Below the pieces are notes generated by a model. That model saw only the letters and a program-made list of their open reading frames with translations, made no database searches and had not been told where the DNA came from. Positions 1 to 7,500 of a stretch of 10,268 nucleotides of DNA are shown piece by piece. The stretch's first letter is position 1; each line of letters opens with the position of its first letter. The stretch covers positions 1 through 10,268 of the forward strand of contig NZ_CALEYG010000032.1 of assembly GCF_937924975.1 (NCBI RefSeq), in the 5' to 3' direction. This DNA comes from an uncultured Stomatobaculum sp. (GTDB lineage: Bacteria > Bacillota > Clostridia > Lachnospirales > Lachnospiraceae). A program made the translations under genes and the position numbers.

Positions 1-3000
1 CCTTCGATCCGGATCAGGGCAGCTTTACGCCGCCGACCCAGACGCATCGCTACGGCGACCGCGTGACCGAGCCGCCGGTACAGAACAATGCGGCAGGCGT
101 TGCGACCTCCCCGGCGGGAGAGCGCTACGGCTATCACTTTAAGCACTGGAAGGCGCCGGACGGCACACAGTTCCAGTTTGTCGGAAGCTCTGTCAGAGCG
201 AATCTCACGCTGACCGCGGTCTGGGAGATCAATACCTACCCGGTCAAAGTGCTCGACTCCGCATCGGCAGACGCACCGCATGCGAATGAGGTCATCTTTA
301 ACAACGGCGGTGCGCAGATGACGCACGGCACGGTGCTGAATGCGCCGACCGCGCCGGAGAATAAAACCGGTTACCACTTTGACCACTGGGAGAACGACGC
401 AAATCACAGTACCTTCACCTTCGGAAACCCGGTCACGGGTCCGCTGACCATACGTGCGGTCTATGCACCGAATGCGTATACTGTGAAGTATGATAAAAAT
501 GCGACAAGCGCAAGCGGCTCGACGGCGGATTCCACTCATGTCTATGACCAAACACGCGCACTTACAACAAACGGCTATACGAACCCCGGCTACTACTTTG
601 CGGGGTGGAGCCGCACGACGAGCGGCACGACGGTCGACTTGAACGACGGTGACAACGTGCTGAATCTCACAACGCAGAACAACGGAACCGTCACACTCTA
701 TGCAATCTGGCAGCCGGTTACGCCGGTCAGCGACAGCTTCGACGTGAGTAAGCTTCTCTTCGGAGACTTCGGTGCCCTGCAGGGCGGCGAGACCGCACCG
801 CTGGTGCCGGATACCTTCCGCTTTGTCTTACAGTCTGTCACGACACCGACGGGCACAACGACAGTGCTCCCGGCAGTGCCGGGCGGCGGCGCCGCTTCGG
901 GCATCACGGTGACGCCGGGGGCGGGAACCATGGGCTACGCGCTTCCGAGCGCGCAGCTGCAGGTTCCGGCTGTGGGCAGTGCGGCGGCGACCGCAGGAGC
1001 AGCAGCGGTTGCAAACTTCCCGGCAGGCCTCTTTACCTTCAGCTATCCGGGTACCTATGTGTATACCCTCAAGGAGACCGCGGGTTCCGCGCAGTACTAT
1101 AGCTACGATCCCGCCGTCTACACGATTACCTTTACGGTGACGCAGAGCGCGGGCGCGCTCGGCGCGGGAACCGGCAATTCGCTTGCGGTGACGCGAAGCA
1201 TTACCAAACAGAGTGGAACTGCAAGCACGGCGGCGACCGAGTTGCAGTTTGAGAATCGCTACACCCTGCCGCGCCTCACGGTGCAGTATGACGCAGAGGG
1301 CGGCAGCCACACGCCGACAAACGAGAGCGTGCGCTACGGCGACTATGCGACGGCACCGCCGGTCGTAAACAATACGGCTGGCACGCCGACCTCCCCGGCG
1401 GGAGAGAAGACGGGCTATCACTTCCTCTACTGGACGGACGCGGCGGGGACGCAGTTCCCGTTTGCGACGACGCCGATTCATGCGAACACAACTTTGCACG
1501 CGAAATGGGAGATTAATCGCTACACCGTGACGGTGCAGGATGCGCCGGATGCAGATGCGGGGCATCAGAATGCGCAACTCGCACAACACAACAACGTGCC
1601 GCACGGGTCGACTGCGCTCACGGCGCCGACCGTACCGGACAATAAGACCGGCTACCACTTCGATCACTGGGAGGATCAGAACAATACGGCTTATACCTTC
1701 GGATCTCCGGTGACAGGCGACACGACCGTGCACGCAGTGTATACGCCGAACACCTACACGGTGGTCTACGAGCCGAACGCGGGCGGGACTACGGTGAACG
1801 GCAACATGCCGAATACGAGTCATGTTTACGACACGCCGCAGAACCTGCCGCCGAACGGCTTTGATCGCCCGGGCTATCAGTTCATGGGCTGGGGCACAAG
1901 TCCGACAGCGACCACACCGACTTATTATGACGGCGTCTCGGTCAACAACCTGACGTCGACCAACGGCGGTACCATACATCTCTACGCTATTTGGGCAGCC
2001 GTAACACCGTTTGATCACGATCCGGCGCTCACGAAGGTACTCGGCGGAGAGGCACACCGGACACTGCTGACCGGTGAGACCACGCCGCTGACACCCGAGA
2101 CCTTCCGCTTTGAGCTGAGGGCAGTCAGTACGACCGCGCCCGGCATGACAACTCTGCCGATGCCGGTCAATGCACACGGCGCACAGACCTACACCGTGAC
2201 GCATACGGGGGACGGCACCGAGCAGTTAGGTTCGATTCGCTTCCTGTTTGCGGGTGACTATGTCTATGAGCTCCGCGAGCTTGCAGGCACAGCGCTTGCC
2301 GGCAGCCCGGCGGCGGTACAGGGCAGTTACTCGTACGACACGGCAGTGTACCGGCTGACCTATCACATCACACAGGCCGGAACCGTGATGAATGGCATCG
2401 TGACGGTTGAGAAGCAGACGGCTGGAGGTGCCTACTCGGCACCGGTTGCCTATACGACGGCGACAACTCCGGCCTTTACGAACGACTACCTCCTGCCGCG
2501 CTATACGGTGAGCTTTAATGCAAACGGCGGCAGCGTGACGCCGACATCGCAGACTATCGTCTACGGTGACCCGCTTGTCGCACCGCCCACAGTGGGCGGT
2601 TCTCCGGCGGGCAGTCGCACCGGTTATACCTTTACGAACTGGCAGAACCCGGACGGCAGCCCGGTGAACTTTGCAACACCGGTGACCGGCAACCTGATTC
2701 TGACGGCCGGATGGACGCTTCGTCACTATACGGTAACGGTGCAGGATGCGCCGGATGCCGACCCGGGACATCAGAATCAAATCATCACGCAGGACACGAA
2801 TGCTGTGCACGGCAGCACGCCGACCGAACCCGCGCGCCCGGACAACAAGACGAATTATGTCTTTGATCACTGGGCAAAACCGGACGGCTCGACTTACAAC
2901 TTCGACGAGCCGCTGACCGGAGATCTCACGATTCACGCAGTTTACCGGCAGAAGCGCTACACGGTGCGCTACGATTCCGGCACGCCGCATTCCGTCGGCA

Positions 3001-4193
3001 GCATGACGGATTCGCACTTCGGCGGCGGAGATACCAATCCGCTGTCACCGAATCAGTATGCGCGTCCGGGCTATACCTTCGGCGGCTGGAGTAACACACC
3101 CGGCAGCACTACGCCAGACTTCACGGACGGGCAGCCGGTCACGAACCTGACGACTTCGGACGGCGCGACCGTCACGCTCTATGCGGTCTGGGTGCCGGCA
3201 ACGCCGGCGGTCCTTCACGACCCGCCGGTGCAAAAGATCATTACCGGCGGCATACCGCACAACGCGGGAACCTTTACCTTCCTGCTCCGCGCGGTCAGCA
3301 CGACAGCACCGGAGGCGGCAGGGGTTCTTCCGATGCCGCTCGCGGCGGGAAGTAATCAGGAGATGCAGCTCGAAATTCAGGGCGCGGGAACCGGAGAGTT
3401 CGGAGACATCAGCTTCCGGCTTCCGGGCACCTATGTCTACGAGATTCGGGAGTTGCCGCTCGGCAGAAAAGGTTTCACGTTTGACACGGAATCTGTGACC
3501 GTGACCTATGTGGTCACCCAGCAGGGCAATGTGTTGACGGCAAGCCGGAGCATGGAGAAGGCAGGGCAGACTGTGACAGCTGCGACCTTCACCAATGAGT
3601 TCGAGAAGCCCTATTACACCATCACCTTTGATTCGAACGGTTCCTGGATCCGGATTCCGGAGCAGTCGGTCAAGGAGGGAGAGCACGGAAAAGATCCTAA
3701 TCAGCGCATGCTCCGCACCGAGAGCAAATTCATCGGCTGGTACTTAAACGGACAGCCGTATGACTTCAATGCGCCGGTCTATGACGACATCACGCTGGTT
3801 GCGGAGTATGAGTACAAGTACAGCCCCGACAACATCGGCGGCGGTGGGGGAGGCGGCAAGTCCTCCCACCAGGGCGGCAAAACAACGCCGAACACGAATC
3901 CGTTGAATCCGGGTATTTCGGATACGACAGTTGTACCGCCGGTCTCCCCGACGGAGCCGACACCGGATCATCCGGCGGAAGAGAAGGATACACCGCACGG
4001 CGAGGCCATCTCTCCGACAGAGCGTCATAAGACGACTGTGATAACAGGCACCTCGAAGCGAAGCAAACGGGGCAAGTTGCCGAAGACCGGAGAAGCTCCG
4101 ATTTTGAATTCGTTTCCGAAGTTCATTACGCTGGCGCTTGCGGCTTACGCGCTGTTTACAGCGGAAAAGCGCAGACGGGAACGGATTGTGTAA
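1..4193 (+). CDS. 3' part of giant LPXTG surface adhesin: B-repeats plus FctA-type isopeptide domains
   Basis: The reading frame is open from the first full codon (base 3) to TAA at 4191-4193, giving 1,396 residues with no true start. The GTG at 63 lies inside a B-repeat, so it is not the start. Domain order: three InlB/Flg_new-type B-repeats (3-710), isopeptide domain 1 (about 738-1262), B-repeats (1263-1995), isopeptide domain 2 (about 2013-2489), B-repeats (2490-3200), isopeptide domain 3 (about 3216-3602), a tenth B-repeat (3603-3820), a Gly7 and Pro/Thr-rich linker, then LPKTG (4077-4091), a hydrophobic segment and a basic tail. B-repeats show the GYxFxxW core. No cysteine was seen in the translation, as is common for isopeptide-stabilised surface proteins. 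Sortase would attach it to peptidoglycan; the repeats would form a stalk. A terminator follows 12 bases after the stop. The missing 5' part is probably the frame at 4400-10268, since the window ends join in frame. Domain assignment is secure; the ligand is unknown. Confidence 0.93.
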   Translation, partial: FDPDQGSFTPPTQTHRYGDRVTEPPVQNNAAGVATSPAGERYGYHFKHWKAPDGTQFQFVGSSVRANLTLTAVWEINTYPVKVLDSASADAPHANEVIFNNGGAQMTHGTVLNAPTAPENKTGYHFDHWENDANHSTFTFGNPVTGPLTIRAVYAPNAYTVKYDKNATSASGSTADSTHVYDQTRALTTNGYTNPGYYFAGWSRTTSGTTVDLNDGDNVLNLTTQNNGTVTLYAIWQPVTPVSDSFDVSKLLFGDFGALQGGETAPLVPDTFRFVLQSVTTPTGTTTVLPAVPGGGAASGITVTPGAGTMGYALPSAQLQVPAVGSAAATAGAAAVANFPAGLFTFSYPGTYVYTLKETAGSAQYYSYDPAVYTITFTVTQSAGALGAGTGNSLAVTRSITKQSGTASTAATELQFENRYTLPRLTVQYDAEGGSHTPTNESVRYGDYATAPPVVNNTAGTPTSPAGEKTGYHFLYWTDAAGTQFPFATTPIHANTTLHAKWEINRYTVTVQDAPDADAGHQNAQLAQHNNVPHGSTALTAPTVPDNKTGYHFDHWEDQNNTAYTFGSPVTGDTTVHAVYTPNTYTVVYEPNAGGTTVNGNMPNTSHVYDTPQNLPPNGFDRPGYQFMGWGTSPTATTPTYYDGVSVNNLTSTNGGTIHLYAIWAAVTPFDHDPALTKVLGGEAHRTLLTGETTPLTPETFRFELRAVSTTAPGMTTLPMPVNAHGAQTYTVTHTGDGTEQLGSIRFLFAGDYVYELRELAGTALAGSPAAVQGSYSYDTAVYRLTYHITQAGTVMNGIVTVEKQTAGGAYSAPVAYTTATTPAFTNDYLLPRYTVSFNANGGSVTPTSQTIVYGDPLVAPPTVGGSPAGSRTGYTFTNWQNPDGSPVNFATPVTGNLILTAGWTLRHYTVTVQDAPDADPGHQNQIITQDTNAVHGSTPTEPARPDNKTNYVFDHWAKPDGSTYNFDEPLTGDLTIHAVYRQKRYTVRYDSGTPHSVGSMTDSHFGGGDTNPLSPNQYARPGYTFGGWSNTPGSTTPDFTDGQPVTNLTTSDGATVTLYAVWVPATPAVLHDPPVQKIITGGIPHNAGTFTFLLRAVSTTAPEAAGVLPMPLAAGSNQEMQLEIQGAGTGEFGDISFRLPGTYVYEIRELPLGRKGFTFDTESVTVTYVVTQQGNVLTASRSMEKAGQTVTAATFTNEFEKPYYTITFDSNGSWIRIPEQSVKEGEHGKDPNQRMLRTESKFIGWYLNGQPYDFNAPVYDDITLVAEYEYKYSPDNIGGGGGGGKSSHQGGKTTPNTNPLNPGISDTTVVPPVSPTEPTPDHPAEEKDTPHGEAISPTERHKTTVITGTSKRSKRGKLPKTGEAPILNSFPKFITLALAAYALFTAEKRRRERIV
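3..1262 (+). repeat. stalk unit 1: three B-repeats + isopeptide domain
   Basis: The first of three homologous protein units. B-repeat a (3-230) has GYHFKHW, b (231-473) has NKTGYHFDHW, and c (474-710) has GYYFAGW and ends LYAIW. Isopeptide domain 1 follows and ends LQFENRY. Base 103 matches base 1387 of unit 2 over 20 identical bases, an offset of 1,284. The start of B-repeat a is cut by the window edge. Confidence 0.88.
738..1262 (+). other. FctA/Spy0128-type pilin isopeptide domain 1
   Basis: It follows the Gram-positive pilin isopeptide pattern: Lys in DVSKLLFG (codon 750-752), Glu in YVYTLKE (codon 1074-1076) and Asn in QFENRY (codon 1254-1256). In Spy0128 this Lys-Asn pair forms a self-generated isopeptide bond, with the Glu catalysing. 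All three residues are present, so bond formation is predicted. An Ala/Gly-rich insert at about 880-1010 makes this domain longer than the other two. Confidence 0.85.
1263..2489 (+). repeat. stalk unit 2: three B-repeats + isopeptide domain
   Basis: Same order as unit 1. B-repeat a (about 1263-1514) has GYHFLYW, b (1515-1752) has DNKTGYHFDHW, and c (about 1753-1975) has GYQFMGW and ends LYAIW. Isopeptide domain 2 ends FTNDY. A 23-base stretch from 1530 is identical to one from 2736 in unit 3, an offset of 1,206. This shows block duplication at the DNA level. Confidence 0.9.
2013..2489 (+). other. FctA/Spy0128-type pilin isopeptide domain 2
   Basis: Lys in ALTKVLGG (codon 2034-2036), Glu in YVYELRE (codon 2277-2279) and Asn in AFTNDY (codon 2481-2483) make up the expected triad. 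The middle part TFRFELRAVSTTAPG closely matches the corresponding stretch of domain 3. An intramolecular Lys-Asn bond is predicted. Confidence 0.85.
2490..3602 (+). repeat. stalk unit 3: three B-repeats + isopeptide domain
   Basis: B-repeat a (about 2490-2720) has GYTFTNW, b (about 2721-2950) has DNKTNYVFDHW, and c (about 2951-3192) has GYTFGGW and ends LYAVW. Isopeptide domain 3 ends FTNEF. This is the shortest and most diverged unit; for example b has Asn-Tyr in place of Gly-Tyr. Confidence 0.88.
3216..3602 (+). other. FctA/Spy0128-type pilin isopeptide domain 3
   Basis: Lys in PVQKIITGG (codon 3234-3236), Glu in YVYEIRE (codon 3450-3452) and Asn in TFTNEF (codon 3594-3596) are all present. 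It is the most compact of the three and sits nearest the cell wall. An intramolecular Lys-Asn bond is predicted. Confidence 0.85.
3603..3820 (+). repeat. terminal (tenth) B-repeat
   Basis: A single B-repeat outside the three-unit pattern. It opens YYTITFDSNGS and has the core ESKFIGWYLNGQPYDFNAPV followed by DDITLVAEYEYKY. It is closer to the generic Listeria-Bacteroides repeat than to the a, b or c types, which suggests it is the membrane-proximal capping repeat. Confidence 0.85.
3837..4070 (+). other. Gly7 and Pro/Thr/Ser-rich wall-spanning linker
   Basis: Seven consecutive Gly codons (3837-3857) start a low-complexity stretch of about 78 residues, rich in Pro, Thr, Ser, Asn and charged residues, leading to the sorting signal. 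Such linkers typically cross the peptidoglycan. The tail just before LPKTG is basic (KRSKRGK). Confidence 0.8.
4077..4190 (+). other. LPKTG sortase cell-wall sorting signal
   Basis: LPKTG is encoded at 4077-4091. A hydrophobic stretch follows (FPKFITLALAAYALFTA), then the positively charged tail EKRRRERIV at the stop. This is the complete tripartite signal. Sortase (class A type) would cleave between Thr and Gly and link the protein to peptidoglycan. The segment is 38 residues long, normal for the class. Confidence 0.95.
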
Positions 4194-4205
4194 CAGAAAA
4201 ATGCA

Positions 4206-4245
4206 GCAAAAAGGAGGCTCTGCTTCGGCAGAGCCTCCTTTTTGC
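4206..4245 (+). terminator. intrinsic terminator, 18-bp perfect stem with TTCG loop
   Basis: Arms 4206-4223 and 4228-4245 are exact reverse complements around the tetraloop TTCG (4224-4227). The arm has a GC-rich core (GGAGGCTCTGC) with A5 on the 5' side and T5 on the 3' side. It lies 12 bases after the stop codon at 4191-4193. The symmetric A/T tracts mean it could work in both directions, although no gene on the - strand is seen. Confidence 0.93.
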
Positions 4246-4295
4246 GTGGGTGTGTGCATGTTTCTTGTATACTTGCATGAATTCGCCGCGAACTG

Positions 4296-4324
4296 TTGAA
4301 GAATGCGATAGAAAAAGTTAAAAT
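4296..4324 (+). promoter_or_regulatory. sigma-A-type promoter
   Basis: -35 TTGAAG (4296-4301), a 17-base spacer and -10 TAAAAT (4319-4324, five of six consensus bases), in the most AT-rich part of the spacer. Transcription would start near 4331, leaving a leader of about 69 bases before ATG 4400. It lies after the terminator, so the gene at 4400 appears to be transcribed on its own. Confidence 0.65.
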
Positions 4325-4343
4325 AATATTAAAAATATATGCT

Positions 4344-4361
4344 CAAATGCAGAATCATTTG
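4344..4361 (+). other. small 5'-leader stem-loop
   Basis: CAAATG (4344-4349) and CATTTG (4356-4361) can pair across a six-base loop in the predicted leader. The stem is short and AT-rich and does not cover the Shine-Dalgarno site, so any regulatory role is doubtful. Confidence 0.25.
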
Positions 4362-4387
4362 CACAACTTGGGAGAGCAAAATAGGAC

Positions 4388-4393
4388 AGGAGG
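4388..4393 (+). promoter_or_regulatory. ribosome binding site
   Basis: AGGAGG is a full Shine-Dalgarno match, six bases before ATG 4400. With the in-frame TAG at 4382, it decides the start of the large gene. Confidence 0.92.
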
Positions 4394-4399
4394 TTGTTC

Positions 4400-4501
4400 A
4401 TGTTAGAGAAATGTCGGAAGCAGGGAAGGCGAATCATTGCCCTTCTGACAGCATTCGTTTTGACTTTTGAGGGCATGCCTTTGCAAACTCTGGCTTCGGC
4501 G
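4400..4501 (+). other. signal peptide
   Basis: Residues 1-34. There is a basic N-region (K4, R6, K7, R10, R11), a hydrophobic core at about residues 12-23 (IIALLTAFVLTF) and an AxA-type cleavage motif A32-S33-A34, giving a predicted mature start at Arg35. This marks Sec export, as expected for a sortase substrate. No YSIRK motif is present. Confidence 0.88.
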
Positions 4502-7500
4502 CGACAGAACAGCTACATTCCGCTGATTTCAAGTCGGGATGAAGACGAAGAAGAAGACTACACCGAAGATGCGGAGCTCATGGATGACAGACCGCTCAGC
4601 GCAGAAATGCAGGTGTTTTCACTGAGAGGTTTACGCGCCTCTGGTTCCAATGCCTCCGGGAGCAATGCGCTGTTCGGCGGTATGTTGCTTGCAACTCCTT
4701 ACAGCGCCTTTCGCCAGGCGCCCGGCGGTTACGCGGCGTGGACCGGTGCGGTACAGGACGGTATTCTCACCGCGGGCAATAACTATGTAAAATTGGACCC
4801 ATCCAATACTGTTTTCCATACGCCGGCCGATTTTGTAATCGGCAAATATAATTCGAGAACCTTCAGCGTGCAGTTTGCCTTCCGGCCGAGTGAAGTGCCG
4901 GACAGTGTGCGCAACAACCTTGTCATGGAGCTCTGGATTCCGGCCGGAATTGATCTGAGCGGTACGCCGAGTCTGAACGGTGTCGCATTTTCATCGCGGC
5001 GTCTCGCAGACGGGAGCTGGTTACTCACGGGAAAACCGGGTCCGACAACCGCGAGCGTCAGCGGACAGCTCACCTTGATACAGGATCCGAATCGTCTCAT
5101 CAAAGACTTGCCGCTCACACAGGGCGAGTATCCGATTCGGATGCGTCTCATCAACAATTACGGTTCGACCAATCCTGCCACGCCGCCGACACTGTACACT
5201 TTGGACAGCGGTGACCACGACAAGACCACCGTATTACCGCTTGCCGTGCCTACGAATAACCCGACGATGACCTTCAGCAATCCGTCCGACAGCTATACAT
5301 TTATGCCCGGCGAGATAGGCGGTGTGTGGAGTGTTTCCGGTAGTACTCCGCTCGGAAAACCGGTGGGACGGCGTATGGTTGCGCACAATGCCTACGATCC
5401 TTCTGCGGCCGAAGATGCGTTGGCAGTACTTGGCACAGGGAATCTGATTAGCAGTAATTTTGTCGGCAATAACCCCGTCTGGTATCGAAAGAGTCTGGAA
5501 TTCAAGGTTCATAAGACAGAAGGGTATCTCGGCGAGAGTGCAACCATACATATGGTACTTCCGGGAGAAGGGACGCAGTTTGAACAGGGCGGCACGGCAG
5601 CTTGGACCTATGAGACAGATGACGGCTATAAATTGCCCTGGATGCGAATCGGAGCTTACCAGGATCCTCCGACGCCGACGAACCGGGATGTCGTTATCAA
5701 TTTGCGAAATCTGTATTCACAGTTTACGAGCGGACGCTTTACGGAAGCCGTCGCAGGATCCGGTCTGAGTTATATCGACCTGTTTCGGAAACCGGGAACA
5801 TTTCATGTGAAGTATTTTCCGCTTGTATATTATAACCGCCTTTATCAGGGGAATTGGACCGCGACGAATTATACGGCGGCATCGGGTTCGTATATCGAAT
5901 ATGCGGATAATACGACTTATGGCGGTACAAAGCGAGACAGCGGCACACCGCTTCAGTTTCATTTCATCCAGGGAACGGACCCTGTCAGAATTAAGACTTC
6001 AAATGACTATCTGGATATGACCTACGGCGGTGATTACTACAGATATAACTTGGATGCTGTGCCACAGTACAGTTCGACTTCGCCGGAGTATACGGATTCG
6101 GAAGAAGTGAAATCCGGATTTCGTTTTGACGATGACAGTGATGCGTTCAAGATTCAGGACAATCTTTTGATCTCTTATGATTTTGAAGAGGCGCTTTCAC
6201 CGGTCTGGTTAAATCAGCTCGGACTCGCACCGGAATACGGACTCGGCTATCGAATGTATGTGAAGGATGCCCAGACCGGACAGACGGAAATCCGGACGCT
6301 GGTTCCGGGTAATCTGTATCCGACATATACGCCTCAGACCATCAGCTATAACGGACAAAATATTACGGAGACTGTCATTGACGGCTCCGGTATGACAGAC
6401 TATACCTTTGCGGATGCCAATATTGCCGGAAACAAGAAGTATATTGCCCGCGTCGAAGTTTTCAAGAAAGAATACGATTATAACCAGCGCGGCAGCTTTA
6501 TTTTCTGGAATATTTATAATGCCGGAAATTATAAGAACTGGTTCACGTTTAAAATGCGCGCGTACCATCATCGCCTTTCGGACGGCACGGACATTCCCGA
6601 TAACTATGAGGCAAAAATTCAGCGAAACGTATCCTCCGATCAAATTCTGGCGGAGAATGGCGGCCAGCCGTTTACGCGGGAATTTAAAATCAGAACCCGT
6701 CATCTCACGGATGATATTCGGGTGCAGAGCACCGGTGGCGGCACCATGGAGGTCAATCGCCACCCGGAGATTAACCTGTTCGGCGGGTACCGGATCATCA
6801 AAAATCCGCAGACCATGGATTACAATGTGGATAGCAACGGACAAGCCATTGCCTTCGGAGATACGGGATATAACCCGGTGGTCATCGAGCTTTCCGGTGA
6901 TGCGATTACGCTGACAGAGTATCTGGAAAAGGCGGATCTTCGTCTGCTTGGGGTTTGGGACAGCGCCGGAAACTACCATGATCTACAGCAGGCCGGCATT
7001 GACCCCGAACAAGCGGCCTACTTAAAAGACGGCATCTCCATGTATTCCGACACGGCGGAGAGTGTTTTCTCCAATTCGAATGACAACGGCGGCTTTAGCG
7101 GCAAGGTCTATGATCTGAATGCAATCTGTCAGGCTCTCGGCACGCCGTACGCAACGCGGGTTGTAATGGCAGCGGATCAGGTCAATGCGTTCCGTACCAA
7201 TGTGAACAGTGGCTATAAGGATTATCGTTTCTTTACACAGCGCGTGTACCCCGGGCATTTAAATTATGACCAGGCAGTCGGAACCGGAGGTGCCGCGGAT
7301 CTTCCCAAGCGGCTTGATTTTACGAGTATGCTCTATTGTCAGTACAGTGACTATAAGAGCGAGCGGGTGGATTTAAATCCGGCACAGGACAGTACAATTC
7401 ACGGCATCAGTCCCTATCACGGAGAATCCAAGAAGTTTGCGGGTAAATCAGCGGAACTGGTTGTGGGAAACAGCGCCAAGGGAATCTCGGTTCTGGATAG

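Noticed and set aside
63..65. GTG as start of the first gene
   Set aside because: The frame is open upstream to base 3 and encodes the first strands of a B-repeat, so the real start lies outside this fragment. No signal peptide follows the GTG.
828..2204. 458-aa open frame on the - strand, with other long antisense frames (2226-3017, 3045-3686, 6209-6979, 8630-9517)
   Set aside because: They lie opposite well-supported coding repeats, are Arg/Cys/His-rich as expected for antisense of high-GC coding DNA, and have no domain or convincing ribosome binding site.
1..3602. Regular repeats as a CRISPR array
   Set aside because: Repeats are 1.2 kb protein-coding units with diverged copies, not short identical repeats with unique spacers.
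3846..3850. G5 tract in the Gly7 linker as a phase-variation tract
   Set aside because: Only five bases long and part of mixed Gly codons; too short for efficient slippage.
4208..4217. AAAAAGGAGG as a Shine-Dalgarno site
   Set aside because: It is the left arm of the terminator stem and no start codon with a usable frame follows at proper spacing.
4255..4279. Two TGCATG copies around GTATAC in the spacer as an operator
   Set aside because: The copies are direct and not symmetric about the central palindrome; chance is likely at this length.
5460..6914. Small + strand frames at 5460-5768, 5823-6020 and 6408-6914
   Set aside because: Out-of-frame shadows of the large gene starting at 4400, without ribosome binding sites or recognisable protein features.
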